Of a stretch of DNA of 64,000 nucleotides, positions 22,151-30,246 are shown one piece after another. Position numbers and translations under genes: made by a program. The notes under the pieces were generated by a model that was not told the DNA's origin, searched no databases, and was given only the letters and a program-made list of their open reading frames with translations. Location of the stretch: NCBI GenBank assembly GCA_042408595.1, contig JBHOQX010000024.1, forward strand, positions 1 through 64,000. Reading direction: 5' to 3'. The stretch comes from JBHOQX01 sp042408595 (GTDB lineage Bacteria > Chloroflexota > Chloroflexia > Chloroflexales > Roseiflexaceae). Positions within the stretch are counted from its first letter, which is position 1; every line of letters starts with the position of its first letter.

Positions 22151-23249
22151 CTCCTGGCTTCAGACAAACGCCGAAGGTAGCGGCACAGCGGCCGGGATCG
22201 GCGGGCTGGGGCGGGCGCTCGTCGCCCGCGGGCATACCGTGGACCGGCTGGCTCCACCGGTGCCCTGGCCGCACAACCTGACGTTGCGGCGCCTCTGGTT
22301 CAACACCCAACTTCCGGCACTGCTGCGCGGCGCCCGCTACGACCTGGTGGTCGGCTTCGACATCGACGGTGCCTTCTGGCGGCGGCGCCCGCCGGGCGTG
22401 CCGTACATCTGCAGCATCAAGGGCGTGACCGCCGAGGAGCTACGCTACGAGCGCGGCGGTGTCCGCCGGCTGCTGTGGACGTTGTCGCGGCTGGAGCGGC
22501 GCAACGCGCGCCACGCCGACGTGGTGATCACCACCAGCGCCTACTGCCGCGCGGCGATCGAGCGGCACTACGGCGTGCCGGCGGGCAAGGTCCGGCTCGT
22601 GCCAGAAGGGATCGACCTGGCGCGCTGGGAGCGGATCGCCGCCGAGACGCCGCGGGTCAGCGATGGCGCCACGGTGTTGTGCGTCGCCCGGCAGTACCCG
22701 CGCAAGCACGTGGACGACCTGCTGCGGGCGCTACCGGCGGTGCGGCGGGCCGTGCCGGGCGCATGCGCACTGATCGTCGGCGATGGGCCGGAGCATGGGC
22801 GGCTGCGGGCGCTGGCGGCGGGGCTCGGCCTGGGCGACGCCGCCCGCTTCCTCGGCGCGCTGCCGGATGACGACGCCGTGGCGCGACTGTACCGCCAGGC
22901 CGACGTCTTCTGCCTGCCAAGCGTACAGGAGGGGTTCGGGATCGTCTTTCTGGAGGCGATGGCCAGCGGCCTGCCGATCGTGGCGGCGCGCGCCGCCGCC
23001 ATCCCGGAGGTTGTGCCGGACGGCCAGGCCGGCGTGCTTGTGCCGCCGGGCGACGTGCCGGCGCTGGCGGCGGCGCTGGCCGAGCTGCTGGGCGCGCCGG
23101 AGCGCCGCGCCGCGCTCGGCGCGTTCGGGCGCGCGCATGTCCGGCAGTACGATTGGGACCAGGTCGCAGGCATCTTCCTGGCGCAGGCGTTGGCCCGAGC
23201 CGGCGGCGCCAACACCGGCCCGGGCGGGAACGCGCCCGCCAAGATATGA
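22131..23249 (+). CDS. GT-B glycosyltransferase, family 4-like
   Basis: 372 residues. The N-terminal domain starts MRIAFLDSWLQTNAEGSGTAAGIGGLGRAL with the variable acceptor site. The C-terminal Rossmann domain has TVLCVARQYPRKHVDDLLRA, ALIVGDGPE and the donor-binding EX7E motif in SVQEGFGIVFLEAMASGLPIV, characteristic of GT4 retaining glycosyltransferases. ATG 22131 lacks a clear ribosome-binding site and lies inside the end of the decayed FHA-ABC gene, which may have removed its normal leader. Acceptor and sugar are unknown. Confidence 0.85.
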   Translation: MRIAFLDSWLQTNAEGSGTAAGIGGLGRALVARGHTVDRLAPPVPWPHNLTLRRLWFNTQLPALLRGARYDLVVGFDIDGAFWRRRPPGVPYICSIKGVTAEELRYERGGVRRLLWTLSRLERRNARHADVVITTSAYCRAAIERHYGVPAGKVRLVPEGIDLARWERIAAETPRVSDGATVLCVARQYPRKHVDDLLRALPAVRRAVPGACALIVGDGPEHGRLRALAAGLGLGDAARFLGALPDDDAVARLYRQADVFCLPSVQEGFGIVFLEAMASGLPIVAARAAAIPEVVPDGQAGVLVPPGDVPALAAALAELLGAPERRAALGAFGRAHVRQYDWDQVAGIFLAQALARAGGANTGPGGNAPAKI

Positions 23250-23255
23250 TATAAT
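23247..23255 (+). promoter_or_regulatory. Extended -10 promoter for the TRAP genes
   Basis: TGATATAAT: a TG dinucleotide one base before a perfect TATAAT (23250-23255), overlapping the end of the glycosyltransferase gene. No -35 is needed for extended -10 promoters. It lies about 115 bases before the dctQ start. Confidence 0.6.
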
Positions 23256-23368
23256 GGTTAAAGCTCGTATGTTGCTATGATCTCGCGCCGGCTTCCGCCG
23301 GTCCTCAGCCAGACCCCAACCCGGGAGGCCGGGCGCTGGTGCCCATGCCAGCCGAAAGGAGCGCCCCG

Positions 23369-23965
23369 ATGCGAGCACTGCTGCGGGTTTCCGCGCTGAT
23401 CGATGGCACGATCGAGTTCGTCGGGCGGATGAACATCTGGATCGTCACCCTGATGATCGCGCTCGGCTTCTACAACGTCGTCGCGCGTTATCTCGGCCGC
23501 TACATCGGCGCGCGAATCACCTCCAACGCGGTGCTCGAGGCCCAGTGGTATCTGTTCTCGATCATGTTCTGCCTGGGCTTCGCCTACATTCTCAAGCACA
23601 ACCTGAACGTCCGCGTCGATTTCCTCTACACCCGCTTCTCGCCCCGCCGCAAGACGCTCATCGATCTCCTGGGCCACTTACTATTCCTGATCCCATTCTG
23701 CCTGATCGGTCTCTATGTCACGTTCGACCCATTGATGGCCTCCTGGGGCCGCCTGCCCGATGGCACCTTCGGCGAATGGGAGATGTCGCCGGACCCGGAG
23801 GGGTTGCCGCGCGCGCCGATCAAGACGATGATCATCGTCGCCTTCGTGCTGCTGCTGCTTCAGGCGATCTCCGAAGCGATCAAGCACCTGGCCGTGCTCA
23901 GCGGGGCCATCGGCGGCGAAGAGGCCGCTCAAATCGAGGAATACCAGCAGATCGCCGTGGAATAG
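23369..23965 (+). CDS. dctQ: TRAP transporter small membrane subunit
   Basis: 198 residues from ATG 23369, chosen because AAGGAG sits 7 bases upstream; earlier in-frame starts at 23339 and 23345 precede that site. Four hydrophobic segments and the DctQ-type motif with Glu-Trp in NAVLEAQWYLFSIMFCLGFAYILKHNLNVRVDFLYTR identify the small TRAP subunit. It partners DctM, 33 bases downstream. The extra-long loop before the last helix (WGRLPDGTFGEWEMSPDPEG) is typical of the keto/hydroxy-acid and mannitol/chloroaromatic TRAP branch. Confidence 0.9.
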   Translation: MRALLRVSALIDGTIEFVGRMNIWIVTLMIALGFYNVVARYLGRYIGARITSNAVLEAQWYLFSIMFCLGFAYILKHNLNVRVDFLYTRFSPRRKTLIDLLGHLLFLIPFCLIGLYVTFDPLMASWGRLPDGTFGEWEMSPDPEGLPRAPIKTMIIVAFVLLLLQAISEAIKHLAVLSGAIGGEEAAQIEEYQQIAVE

Positions 23966-23998
23966 CCGCCAACTGCCCAATCTGGACAGGAGACGCCC

Positions 23999-25345
23999 AT
24001 GCAGATCGCCGGGAACGAGTGGATCTCGATGCTCATGTTCGCCGGGTTCTTCCTGCTGCTGTGCACCGGCTACCCGGTCGCCTTCTCCTTCGCCGCCACG
24101 GCGATCGTCTTCGGCATCGTCGGCTACTTCACCGGCCAGCTCGACCCGGCGCTGCTGCGCTTGCTGCCGAGCCGCTGGTTCGCGACCATGTCGGACTACA
24201 CCCTGCTGGCGATCCCGTTCTTCATCTATCTCGGCGCGGTACTGGAGAAGTCCGGCCTGGCGGAGGAGTTGCTCGAAACGGTCGGCATCCTGCTTGGCCC
24301 GCTGCGCGGCGGGATCGCCCTGGCGGTCGTGCTGGTCGGCACGCTGCTGGCGGCGACCACCGGCGTGGTCGCGGCGACGATCATCGCCATGGGGCTGATC
24401 ACGCTGCCGGTGATGCTGCGCCTGGGCTACGACAAAAAACTGGCGACTGGCGTGATCACCGCGTCCGGCACGTTGGCGCAGATGATCCCGCCAAGCCTGG
24501 TACTGGTGGTGCTGAGCGACCAGATCGGCGTCTCGGTCGGCGCACTGTTCGCCGGGGCGCTCATCCCGGGGCTGATGCTCTCGGCGGCCTATGGCGCCTA
24601 CTGCCTGGGGCTGGCCTACATCCGCCCGGAGGTCGCCCCGCCCCTGCCGGCGGAGCTGCGCGCCATCCGCGGGCGGGCACTCGCGGCGAAGGTCGCGCGG
24701 GCGCTCATCCCGCCGCTGATCCTGATCCTGGCGGTGCTCGGCAGCATCTTCTTCGGATTCGCGACGCCGACGGAAGCCGGCGCGGTCGGGGCGGTGGGCG
24801 CCATGGTGCTGGCCTGGGCGAACGGCCGGCTCAATTTCCAGCTCATCCGCGACTCCGCGATGAGTACCATGCGGGCGTCCACGCTGGTCATCATGATCCT
24901 GTTCTGCTCAACCTTCTTCTCGTTGATCTTTGACGCGCTCGGCGGGACGAAGTTCGTCACAGAAGTGCTGACAAGCCTGCCCGGCGGCCGGTGGACGTTC
25001 ATGATCATCTCGAATATCGTCGTCTTCCTCCTCGGCGTGCCGCTGGAGTTTGTCGAGATCTGCTTCATCGTGATGCCGCTGTTCGTGCCGGCGGCCAATG
25101 CGCTGGGCATCGACATGGTCTGGTTCGGCATCGTGATGGCAGTTAACTTGCAGACCGCGTTCATCTCGCCACCGGTCGGCTTTTCGCTGTTTTATCTACA
25201 AAGCGCTGCGCCGAAGGAGGTCTCGACAGCTGATATCCACCTCGGCGCGCTGCCGTTTGTGGTCATTCAGCTCATCGTGCTCGTGCTGGTCATGCTCTTC
25301 CCCGAAACGGTCACCTGGCTGGTAGATAGATTGAATGTGCGATAA
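23999..25345 (+). CDS. dctM: TRAP transporter large membrane subunit
   Basis: 448 residues with about 12-13 membrane helices; ion-coupled translocator of the tripartite transporter. Family landmarks include [16 protein letters not shown] near the start, [38 protein letters not shown] and [21 protein letters not shown] lies before the ATG. It forms a pair with dctQ. The periplasmic binding protein is not downstream on this strand but faces it at 25649-26803. Substrate is probably a carboxylate. Confidence 0.93.
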   Translation: MQIAGNEWISMLMFAGFFLLLCTGYPVAFSFAATAIVFGIVGYFTGQLDPALLRLLPSRWFATMSDYTLLAIPFFIYLGAVLEKSGLAEELLETVGILLGPLRGGIALAVVLVGTLLAATTGVVAATIIAMGLITLPVMLRLGYDKKLATGVITASGTLAQMIPPSLVLVVLSDQIGVSVGALFAGALIPGLMLSAAYGAYCLGLAYIRPEVAPPLPAELRAIRGRALAAKVARALIPPLILILAVLGSIFFGFATPTEAGAVGAVGAMVLAWANGRLNFQLIRDSAMSTMRASTLVIMILFCSTFFSLIFDALGGTKFVTEVLTSLPGGRWTFMIISNIVVFLLGVPLEFVEICFIVMPLFVPAANALGIDMVWFGIVMAVNLQTAFISPPVGFSLFYLQSAAPKEVSTADIHLGALPFVVIQLIVLVLVMLFPETVTWLVDRLNVR

Positions 25346-25446
25346 TGAAGAGCGATGTGCAGAAACTGCAGGAACTGCGCGCTGGCCGCGGTTCGGTGCG
25401 CATGGCCCGCAACAAAGGGCACGACACTGATGGAGCGGTCAGATAG
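25345..25446 (+). CDS. Possible 33-residue ORF coupled to dctM
   Basis: The ATG overlaps the dctM stop by one base (TAATG) and the frame runs 33 codons, starting [16 protein letters not shown]. The start weakly recalls the N-terminus of acyl-CoA carboxyltransferases, so it may be the stub of a lost downstream gene rather than a functional peptide. No domain is recognised. Confidence 0.25.
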   Translation: MKSDVQKLQELRAGRGSVRMARNKGHDTDGAVR

Positions 25447-25648
25447 ACCAGGGCGGCTGTAGTTCGTGCGGCTCGCACGTGTCGGCATGCGCAGCCCACA
25501 TAGGGCTACCGCCCGGGCAGATAGCCATGCCACTGTGCCGTCCCACTCCCATCTTTTCGGCGGCGGACGCAACCGCCGGAGCTCCGGTGAGATCGTCGAT
25601 CTCCGGGCCCCGGCGGTCGTCGTTGCAGCGTACAGGCCGCTGGCTACG
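25447..25648. other. Convergent spacer with palindromes
   Basis: No gene is supported. The strongest structure is GAGATCG-T-CGATCTC at 25589-25603, flanked by CCGG and CCGG-like bases. It may terminate transcription from either converging TRAP gene, but no T-tract is present. Confidence 0.35.
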
Positions 25649-26803
25649 CTATTTCAGCGTCGAATAGAGGAATGTGACGTAGGCGAACTCGTTGGTCTTG
25701 TTCCAGCCCGAGACGTTCTGGCGGAAATCCTTCCACTGCGCGAAAATCTTCTTGAAATCCTCGTCTTTAGCCGAGAACTCATCATAGAGCTGGAACGCGG
25801 CAGTTTCAGCCGCGTTGAGGATCTCCGGGGAGAATGTGGCGAGCTTTGTGCCGCCACCGACCAGATCCGCCAGTGCGGCACCATTCTTCGACTCATAGTT
25901 CGAAAGCATGGTGATATTCGCCTCGGCCGCCGCCGTCTTGAGAATCTCCTGGTACTCGACCGGCAGCTCCTTCCATTTGTTCAGATTGATCTGAATCTCC
26001 AGCGACGCGCCGGGCTCCCACCAGCCTGGCGCGTAATAGAACTGCGCGACTTTGTTCAGCCCCAGCTTGGAGTCATCGTAGGGACCGACCCACTCAGCGG
26101 CGTCGACCGCACCGGTCTGAAGCGCCTGGAAGATCTCGCCGCCCGGGATGACCTGCACCGTCACGCCGAGTTTGGTCATCACCTGCCCGCCCAGCCCGGG
26201 GATGCGCATCTTGAGGCCCTTCAGGTCGTCCGGCGTGTTGATCTCCTTGCGGAACCAACCGCCCATCTGTGTTCCGGTGTTGCCGGCCGGGAACTGGATG
26301 ACATTGAATTTCTTGGCGTAGAACTCCTGGAGTGCCTGCAAGCCGCCGCCGTAGTACAGCCAGGCGTTCTGCTGCTGCGCCGTCAGGCCAAACGGCAGCG
26401 CCGTGCCGAAGGCCGTCACTGGGCTTTTGCCGACGTAGTAATAGGAGGCGGTGTGGCCGATCGGCACCGCGCCAGACGAGACCACATCGAGCACCTCGGT
26501 CGCTTTGGCCAGCTCGCCGCCGGCGCGCGGGTTGATCTTGAACTTGCCGTTGGTCATCGCCGCCACGCGCTCGGCGACGGTCTTGGCGCCGCCGAAGATC
26601 GTGTCGAGTGAGACCGGCCACGACGTCGCCATGTTCCATTCGAGCGTCGGAAGGGCCGTGCCCTGGCCAGGGGCCTGGGCCTGGGGGGCGGCGCTGGTGG
26701 CCTGCCCGGTCTGGGGCTGGGTCGGCGGGCTGGCCCCGCAGGCTGCCAGCGTCGCCGCCGCGCCGCTCGTCGCGATCCCACGCAGAAACTGTCGCCGTTG
26801 CAT
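25649..26803 (-). CDS. dctP: TRAP transporter solute-binding protein
   Basis: 384 residues. The N-terminus has a twin-arginine-like RRQFLRG and a lipobox LAAC near residue 22, so it is probably a lipoprotein. The DctP fold is shown by [56 protein letters not shown] and [24 protein letters not shown]; this last segment with Glu-Trp resembles TakP-type alpha-keto acid binding proteins. AAGGAG precedes the ATG. It is the natural partner of dctQM but converges with it on the opposite strand. Confidence 0.92.
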   Translation of the reverse strand: MQRRQFLRGIATSGAAATLAACGASPPTQPQTGQATSAAPQAQAPGQGTALPTLEWNMATSWPVSLDTIFGGAKTVAERVAAMTNGKFKINPRAGGELAKATEVLDVVSSGAVPIGHTASYYYVGKSPVTAFGTALPFGLTAQQQNAWLYYGGGLQALQEFYAKKFNVIQFPAGNTGTQMGGWFRKEINTPDDLKGLKMRIPGLGGQVMTKLGVTVQVIPGGEIFQALQTGAVDAAEWVGPYDDSKLGLNKVAQFYYAPGWWEPGASLEIQINLNKWKELPVEYQEILKTAAAEANITMLSNYESKNGAALADLVGGGTKLATFSPEILNAAETAAFQLYDEFSAKDEDFKKIFAQWKDFRQNVSGWNKTNEFAYVTFLYSTLK

Positions 26804-26847
26804 CTGTGTTCTCCTTCATCTATGAAGCGGGAACCGACACCCACTGC

Positions 26848-26860
26848 GATGCACTGCATC
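26848..26860 (-). promoter_or_regulatory. Palindrome GATGCA-C-TGCATC upstream of dctP
   Basis: A perfect 6+1+6 palindrome 45 bases before the dctP start. It is the right size and place for a repressor operator, but no regulator gene is nearby. Confidence 0.35.
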
Positions 26861-26903
26861 ATCCAGCCAACAGCACCTGCCGGAGGGCGATCCCGACATA
26901 CCG

Positions 26904-28100
26904 TCAGCGCTCAGCAACTTCCAGCACAACCGGGCTATCCAGCGTCTCAACGACATCCACCGGAGCGAACACCAGCCGCAGCAGGGGCGGCGTGACCAGC
27001 GTGGTGAGGAGGGTCATCACAATCGTCGCCGTGAAGAGCATATCGTCCACCAGCCCCGCCTGCCGCCCGGCGGCGACCATCACCAGCGCGACTTCGCCGC
27101 GGGCCAGCATGCCGATCCCGATCTGCAACGCCTCGCGCGGCGAGGAGCGCGTCAGCAACGCGCCGAGGCCACACCCCACCACTTTGCCCAAGACGGACAA
27201 TAGCAGCAGCACCCCGGTAAACAGCGGTGCGTCCATCAGCCGCGAGGCGTCGGCCTCCAGGCCGATATTGACGAAGAAGACCGGCACGAGAAAGGCATAC
27301 GCCAGCGCCGCGCTGCCATGATGGATGACGTGCTCCTCGTCGGTGTAGCGGGCGACGACGATGCCGAGCAGGTACGAGCCGGTGATCGCCGCTACGCTGC
27401 CGAGTGTCTCCGCCGACCAGGCGAACAGCAGAATGACGCCGAGCATGATCGCAAGCAGCGCCTCGCTCCCGCCGATCCGCGCCTCGTAGCGGAGGATGTA
27501 CGGCACCAGCCAGTTGCCCAGGAACCAGGCCGCCGGGAAGAAGATCAGCATCTGAACGATAGCGCGCCAGGGATCGCCGCTGCCGGCCAGACCGAGCACG
27601 AGCGAGAGGACGATCACACCGAGCACATCGTCGATCACCGCCGCCCCGAGGATCGTCGCACCGACGCGGGTGCGCAGCGCGCCTAGCTCGCGCAGCACCT
27701 CGGCGGAGATGCTCACGCTGGTCGCCGTGAGCACCGCGCCGACGAACAGCGCATGCAGCGGGCTGAGACCGAACAGGCGGCCGAGCAGGTAGCCGCCGCC
27801 CAGCGGCAGCAGCACTCCGCCGAACGCCACGGCCGCCGCCGCCAGGCCGACCTGCCGCATCTGCACCAGGTCGGTCTCCAGACCGGCGCGGAACATCAAC
27901 AACACCACCCCGACCAGGGCGAGCAACGCTAGCGGATCGTTGGTCCTGACCAGTTGCAGCAGCGACGGCCCAAGCACGACACCAAGCAGCAACTCGCCGA
28001 AGACCGCCGGCATGCCGAACCGCTGGCTGACCCGGCCAGCGAGTTTGGCGCCGATCAAGATCGCTGCGAGCAGCGGAAGCAGCGCGTCGGGCGTATGCAT
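26904..28100 (-). CDS. Monovalent cation:proton antiporter (CPA2 family)
   Basis: 398 residues from ATG 28100 (AAGGAGG upstream; earlier in-frame starts lie before this site). About 12-13 helices. Typical CPA2 features are FGELLLGVVLGPSLL, LFRAGLETDL-like MFRAGLETDL in helix 3-4, VLTATSVSISAEVLRELG, and the paired acidic residues in AAVIDDVLGVIVL, the ion-binding Asp-Asp. No C-terminal TrkA/RCK domain is present. It exchanges Na+ or K+ for H+ at the membrane. Single gene between dctP and the MHS symporter, same strand. Confidence 0.9.
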   Translation of the reverse strand: MHTPDALLPLLAAILIGAKLAGRVSQRFGMPAVFGELLLGVVLGPSLLQLVRTNDPLALLALVGVVLLMFRAGLETDLVQMRQVGLAAAAVAFGGVLLPLGGGYLLGRLFGLSPLHALFVGAVLTATSVSISAEVLRELGALRTRVGATILGAAVIDDVLGVIVLSLVLGLAGSGDPWRAIVQMLIFFPAAWFLGNWLVPYILRYEARIGGSEALLAIMLGVILLFAWSAETLGSVAAITGSYLLGIVVARYTDEEHVIHHGSAALAYAFLVPVFFVNIGLEADASRLMDAPLFTGVLLLLSVLGKVVGCGLGALLTRSSPREALQIGIGMLARGEVALVMVAAGRQAGLVDDMLFTATIVMTLLTTLVTPPLLRLVFAPVDVVETLDSPVVLEVAER

Positions 28101-28234
28101 GGCGCCTCCTTCGCAATGAAGCGAGAACGAATGTCGCATGCGCTCCGTTGCAGGTTAGCGGCGTTGCATACCTCTATTGTGCGCTATGTTTCGCGATCTG
28201 TCCAGTCGATCCCGCGACGCGTCGGTCCACACCA

Positions 28235-28262
28235 GCGGCTGGCGGTAGGTGCCGCCAGCCGC
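28235..28262 (-). terminator. Perfect 11-bp hairpin downstream of the MHS symporter
   Basis: GCGGCTGGCGG (28235-28245) pairs perfectly with 28252-28262 around a 6-base loop. It lies 36 bases past the symporter stop. There is no T-tract, so Rho-independent termination is uncertain. Two copies of GCCGTGGGGCGCG (28261-28273 and 28276-28288) follow it on the plus strand. Confidence 0.5.
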
Positions 28263-28297
28263 CGTGGGGCGCGCCGCCGTGGGGCGCGACCTGCGCA

Positions 28298-29713
28298 CTA
28301 GCCCGCAGCCGAGGCCGCCATCCGTGCTTCTTCGCGTTCCCCGGCCGCCGACGACACCGCGATATCGACGTCTTTGGTCTCCGGATTGAAGAGCGCCCCG
28401 ATCACGAAGCAGATCGCCGCCACTGCAATAGGATACCACAGGCCGGCGTACGGGTTTTTGGTCGCTCCGATCAGCGACAGGCCGACGATCGGCACCAGGC
28501 CGCCGAACACGCCGTTGCCGATGTGATACGGCAGCGACATCGACGTATAGCGGATGCGGGTCGGGAACAACTCGACCAGATAGGCCGCGATCGGGCCGTA
28601 GACCATCGTGACGTACACGACCTGGATGAACACCAGCAGACCGAGCATGAACAGGCTGTAGTTCGGGTTGGGCACTTTATTCGCCGGATCGCCGATAAAC
28701 GGCGCATAGTTCGCCATCGTGAGATAGATCGGGTAATACGTGAGCACGGCCAGCGCCATGCCGCCCAACATGATCCATTTGCGGCCGATTCGGTCCGACA
28801 ACCAGCCGAAGAAGACGAACAGCGGGGTGCCGATCAGCAGCGCGGTGCCGATGATCATATTCGAGTCGACCAGCGGTACCTTGAAGATCGTCTGCAGATA
28901 ATAGAGGGCGTAGAACTGGCCGGTGTACCAGACCACCCCCTGGCCCATGACCGCGCCGAAGAGCGCGAGCAGGACGAAGCGCAGGTTATATGGGTTGGCG
29001 AAGCTTTCGATGATCGGATTCTTAGAGGTCTGCCCGGCGCTCTTGATCTGGGCGTACATCGGCGACTCGCGCAGCGAGTAGCGGATGTAGAGCGAGATCG
29101 CGACCAGAAGGATCGACAGCAGGAACGGGATGCGCCAACCCCACTCCTTGAACGCCTCCTCACCAACGTAGAGGCGTGTCAGCAGAATCACGCCGAGCGA
29201 GCAGAACAGGCCGAGGGTCGCCGTGATCTGAATCCAACTGGTGTACAGGCCGCGCTTGCCGTTCGGCGCGTGCTCGGCGATGTACGTCGCCGCGCCGCCA
29301 TACTCGCCGCCGAGCGCCAACCCCTGGATGATGCGCAGTAGGATCAAAATGATCCCGGCCGCCGCCCCGATCGTCGCCGCTGTCGGCAGCAGACCAACCA
29401 GGAACGTGCAGATGCCCATGAGCGACATAGTGACTAAGAAGGTATACTTTCGCCCGATCAGATCGCCCATGCGCCCGAACACCAGCGCGCCGAACGGCCG
29501 CACAATGAAGCCGATGGCGAACGCAGCGAGCCAGGCGATGATATCGCCCAATGCTGTGCCGGTCTGGTAGAACTTGCTGGCGATCACTGTCGCCAGGCTG
29601 CCGAAGATGTAAAAGTCGTACCATTCGATCATCGTCCCCGCCGCGGCCGAAAAGATGATCCGGGTGATGCCATGCTCCGGCTGCGCCTGAACGCTGCTTG
29701 CTGCGGTTGTCAT
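28298..29713 (-). CDS. MFS transporter, metabolite:H+ symporter (MHS) type
   Basis: 471 residues from ATG 29713, chosen because AAAGGACGG lies between it and an upstream in-frame ATG. Twelve helices with MHS signatures: GTMIEWYDFYIFG near the start, RPFGALVFGRMGDLIGRKYTFLVT, RIIQGLALGGEYGGAATYIAEHAP and WGWRIPFLLSILL. Related carriers such as ShiA, ProP and KgtP take up organic acids, shikimate or betaines with protons. Substrate is unknown. It is divergent from the prpE/acs genes; an 11-bp tandem repeat lies upstream. Confidence 0.9.
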   Translation of the reverse strand: MTTAASSVQAQPEHGITRIIFSAAAGTMIEWYDFYIFGSLATVIASKFYQTGTALGDIIAWLAAFAIGFIVRPFGALVFGRMGDLIGRKYTFLVTMSLMGICTFLVGLLPTAATIGAAAGIILILLRIIQGLALGGEYGGAATYIAEHAPNGKRGLYTSWIQITATLGLFCSLGVILLTRLYVGEEAFKEWGWRIPFLLSILLVAISLYIRYSLRESPMYAQIKSAGQTSKNPIIESFANPYNLRFVLLALFGAVMGQGVVWYTGQFYALYYLQTIFKVPLVDSNMIIGTALLIGTPLFVFFGWLSDRIGRKWIMLGGMALAVLTYYPIYLTMANYAPFIGDPANKVPNPNYSLFMLGLLVFIQVVYVTMVYGPIAAYLVELFPTRIRYTSMSLPYHIGNGVFGGLVPIVGLSLIGATKNPYAGLWYPIAVAAICFVIGALFNPETKDVDIAVSSAAGEREEARMAASAAG

Positions 29714-29944
29714 ACGCCGTCCTTTCTGCTCCATTGCGGATAAGCCGACACCAAACCGCCGCGCACCCCTCTTGGCGCGCGACGCCAGAGACATCAAAGT
29801 GGCACAGCGCACCTCTGCGCGCCTGCCCTCGCTCCCAGGCGCATTGCATCGGTGGCCGGTGGCTGCACCGACACAAACGACATCACAGTAGCATTTGGAT
29901 TGTGGGGAGCATAACACAGCTTTTTAAAGCGCTCTTAACGTAAG

Positions 29945-29966
29945 TGTAAAGTTTCTGTAAAGTTTC
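29945..29966 (-). promoter_or_regulatory. Tandem 11-bp repeat TGTAAAGTTTC
   Basis: Two perfect head-to-tail copies at 29945-29955 and 29956-29966 (on the minus strand GAAACTTTACA). The 11-bp period places both on one face of the helix, like direct-repeat boxes of OmpR/PhoB-type regulators. It lies 232 bases before the MHS symporter start and could serve that gene. Confidence 0.5.
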
Positions 29967-30002
29967 GGCCGCGCACCCCAGCCGCCGACGGGACTGCCGC
30001 GG

Positions 30003-30136
30003 TGGGGAGATGTGGAAGGACGAAGCTCCGCCGAAATCCTTTCTTGGGCGCGCGTGGGCGTGCGAAAACGAACCCCGTGGCGGGCCTGCGGCCCGCCACA
30101 CCGCCCGCGGTGCGGGCGACTGCATCCGTCCTGCCC
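30003..30136. repeat. Dispersed intergenic hairpin repeat, copy B
   Basis: A non-coding block aligning with copy A (8447-8620): GAAAACGAACC, the hairpin GGCGGGCC-TGC-GGCCCGCC (30079-30097), ACACCGCCCGCGGTGCGGG, then GTCCTGCC. Hairpin arms differ between copies in compensating positions (GGAGGGCC versus GGCGGGCC with matching partners), so pairing is conserved. It ends directly at the prpE promoter. Confidence 0.65.
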
Positions 30137-30167
30137 TTGACAAACGCGCCCGCCCTTCGGCTATAAT
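30137..30167 (+). promoter_or_regulatory. Promoter of the prpE-acs genes
   Basis: Perfect TTGACA (30137-30142) and perfect TATAAT (30162-30167) separated by 19 bases, two more than optimal. The long spacer could make the promoter dependent on an activator that untwists DNA, or moderate its strength. The prpE start lies 80 bases downstream. Confidence 0.75.
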
Positions 30168-30246
30168 GACGGAGACATCCATTCACCACCGTACCCTGGG
30201 CGCACCGCCGGCATGCCCGGCGGGGCCGGAGCCATGGAGGCCAGCC

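Noticed and set aside
25267..25572. A 101-codon minus-strand frame between the TRAP genes
   Set aside because: It overlaps the dctM 3' end and its translation shows no domain or good start.
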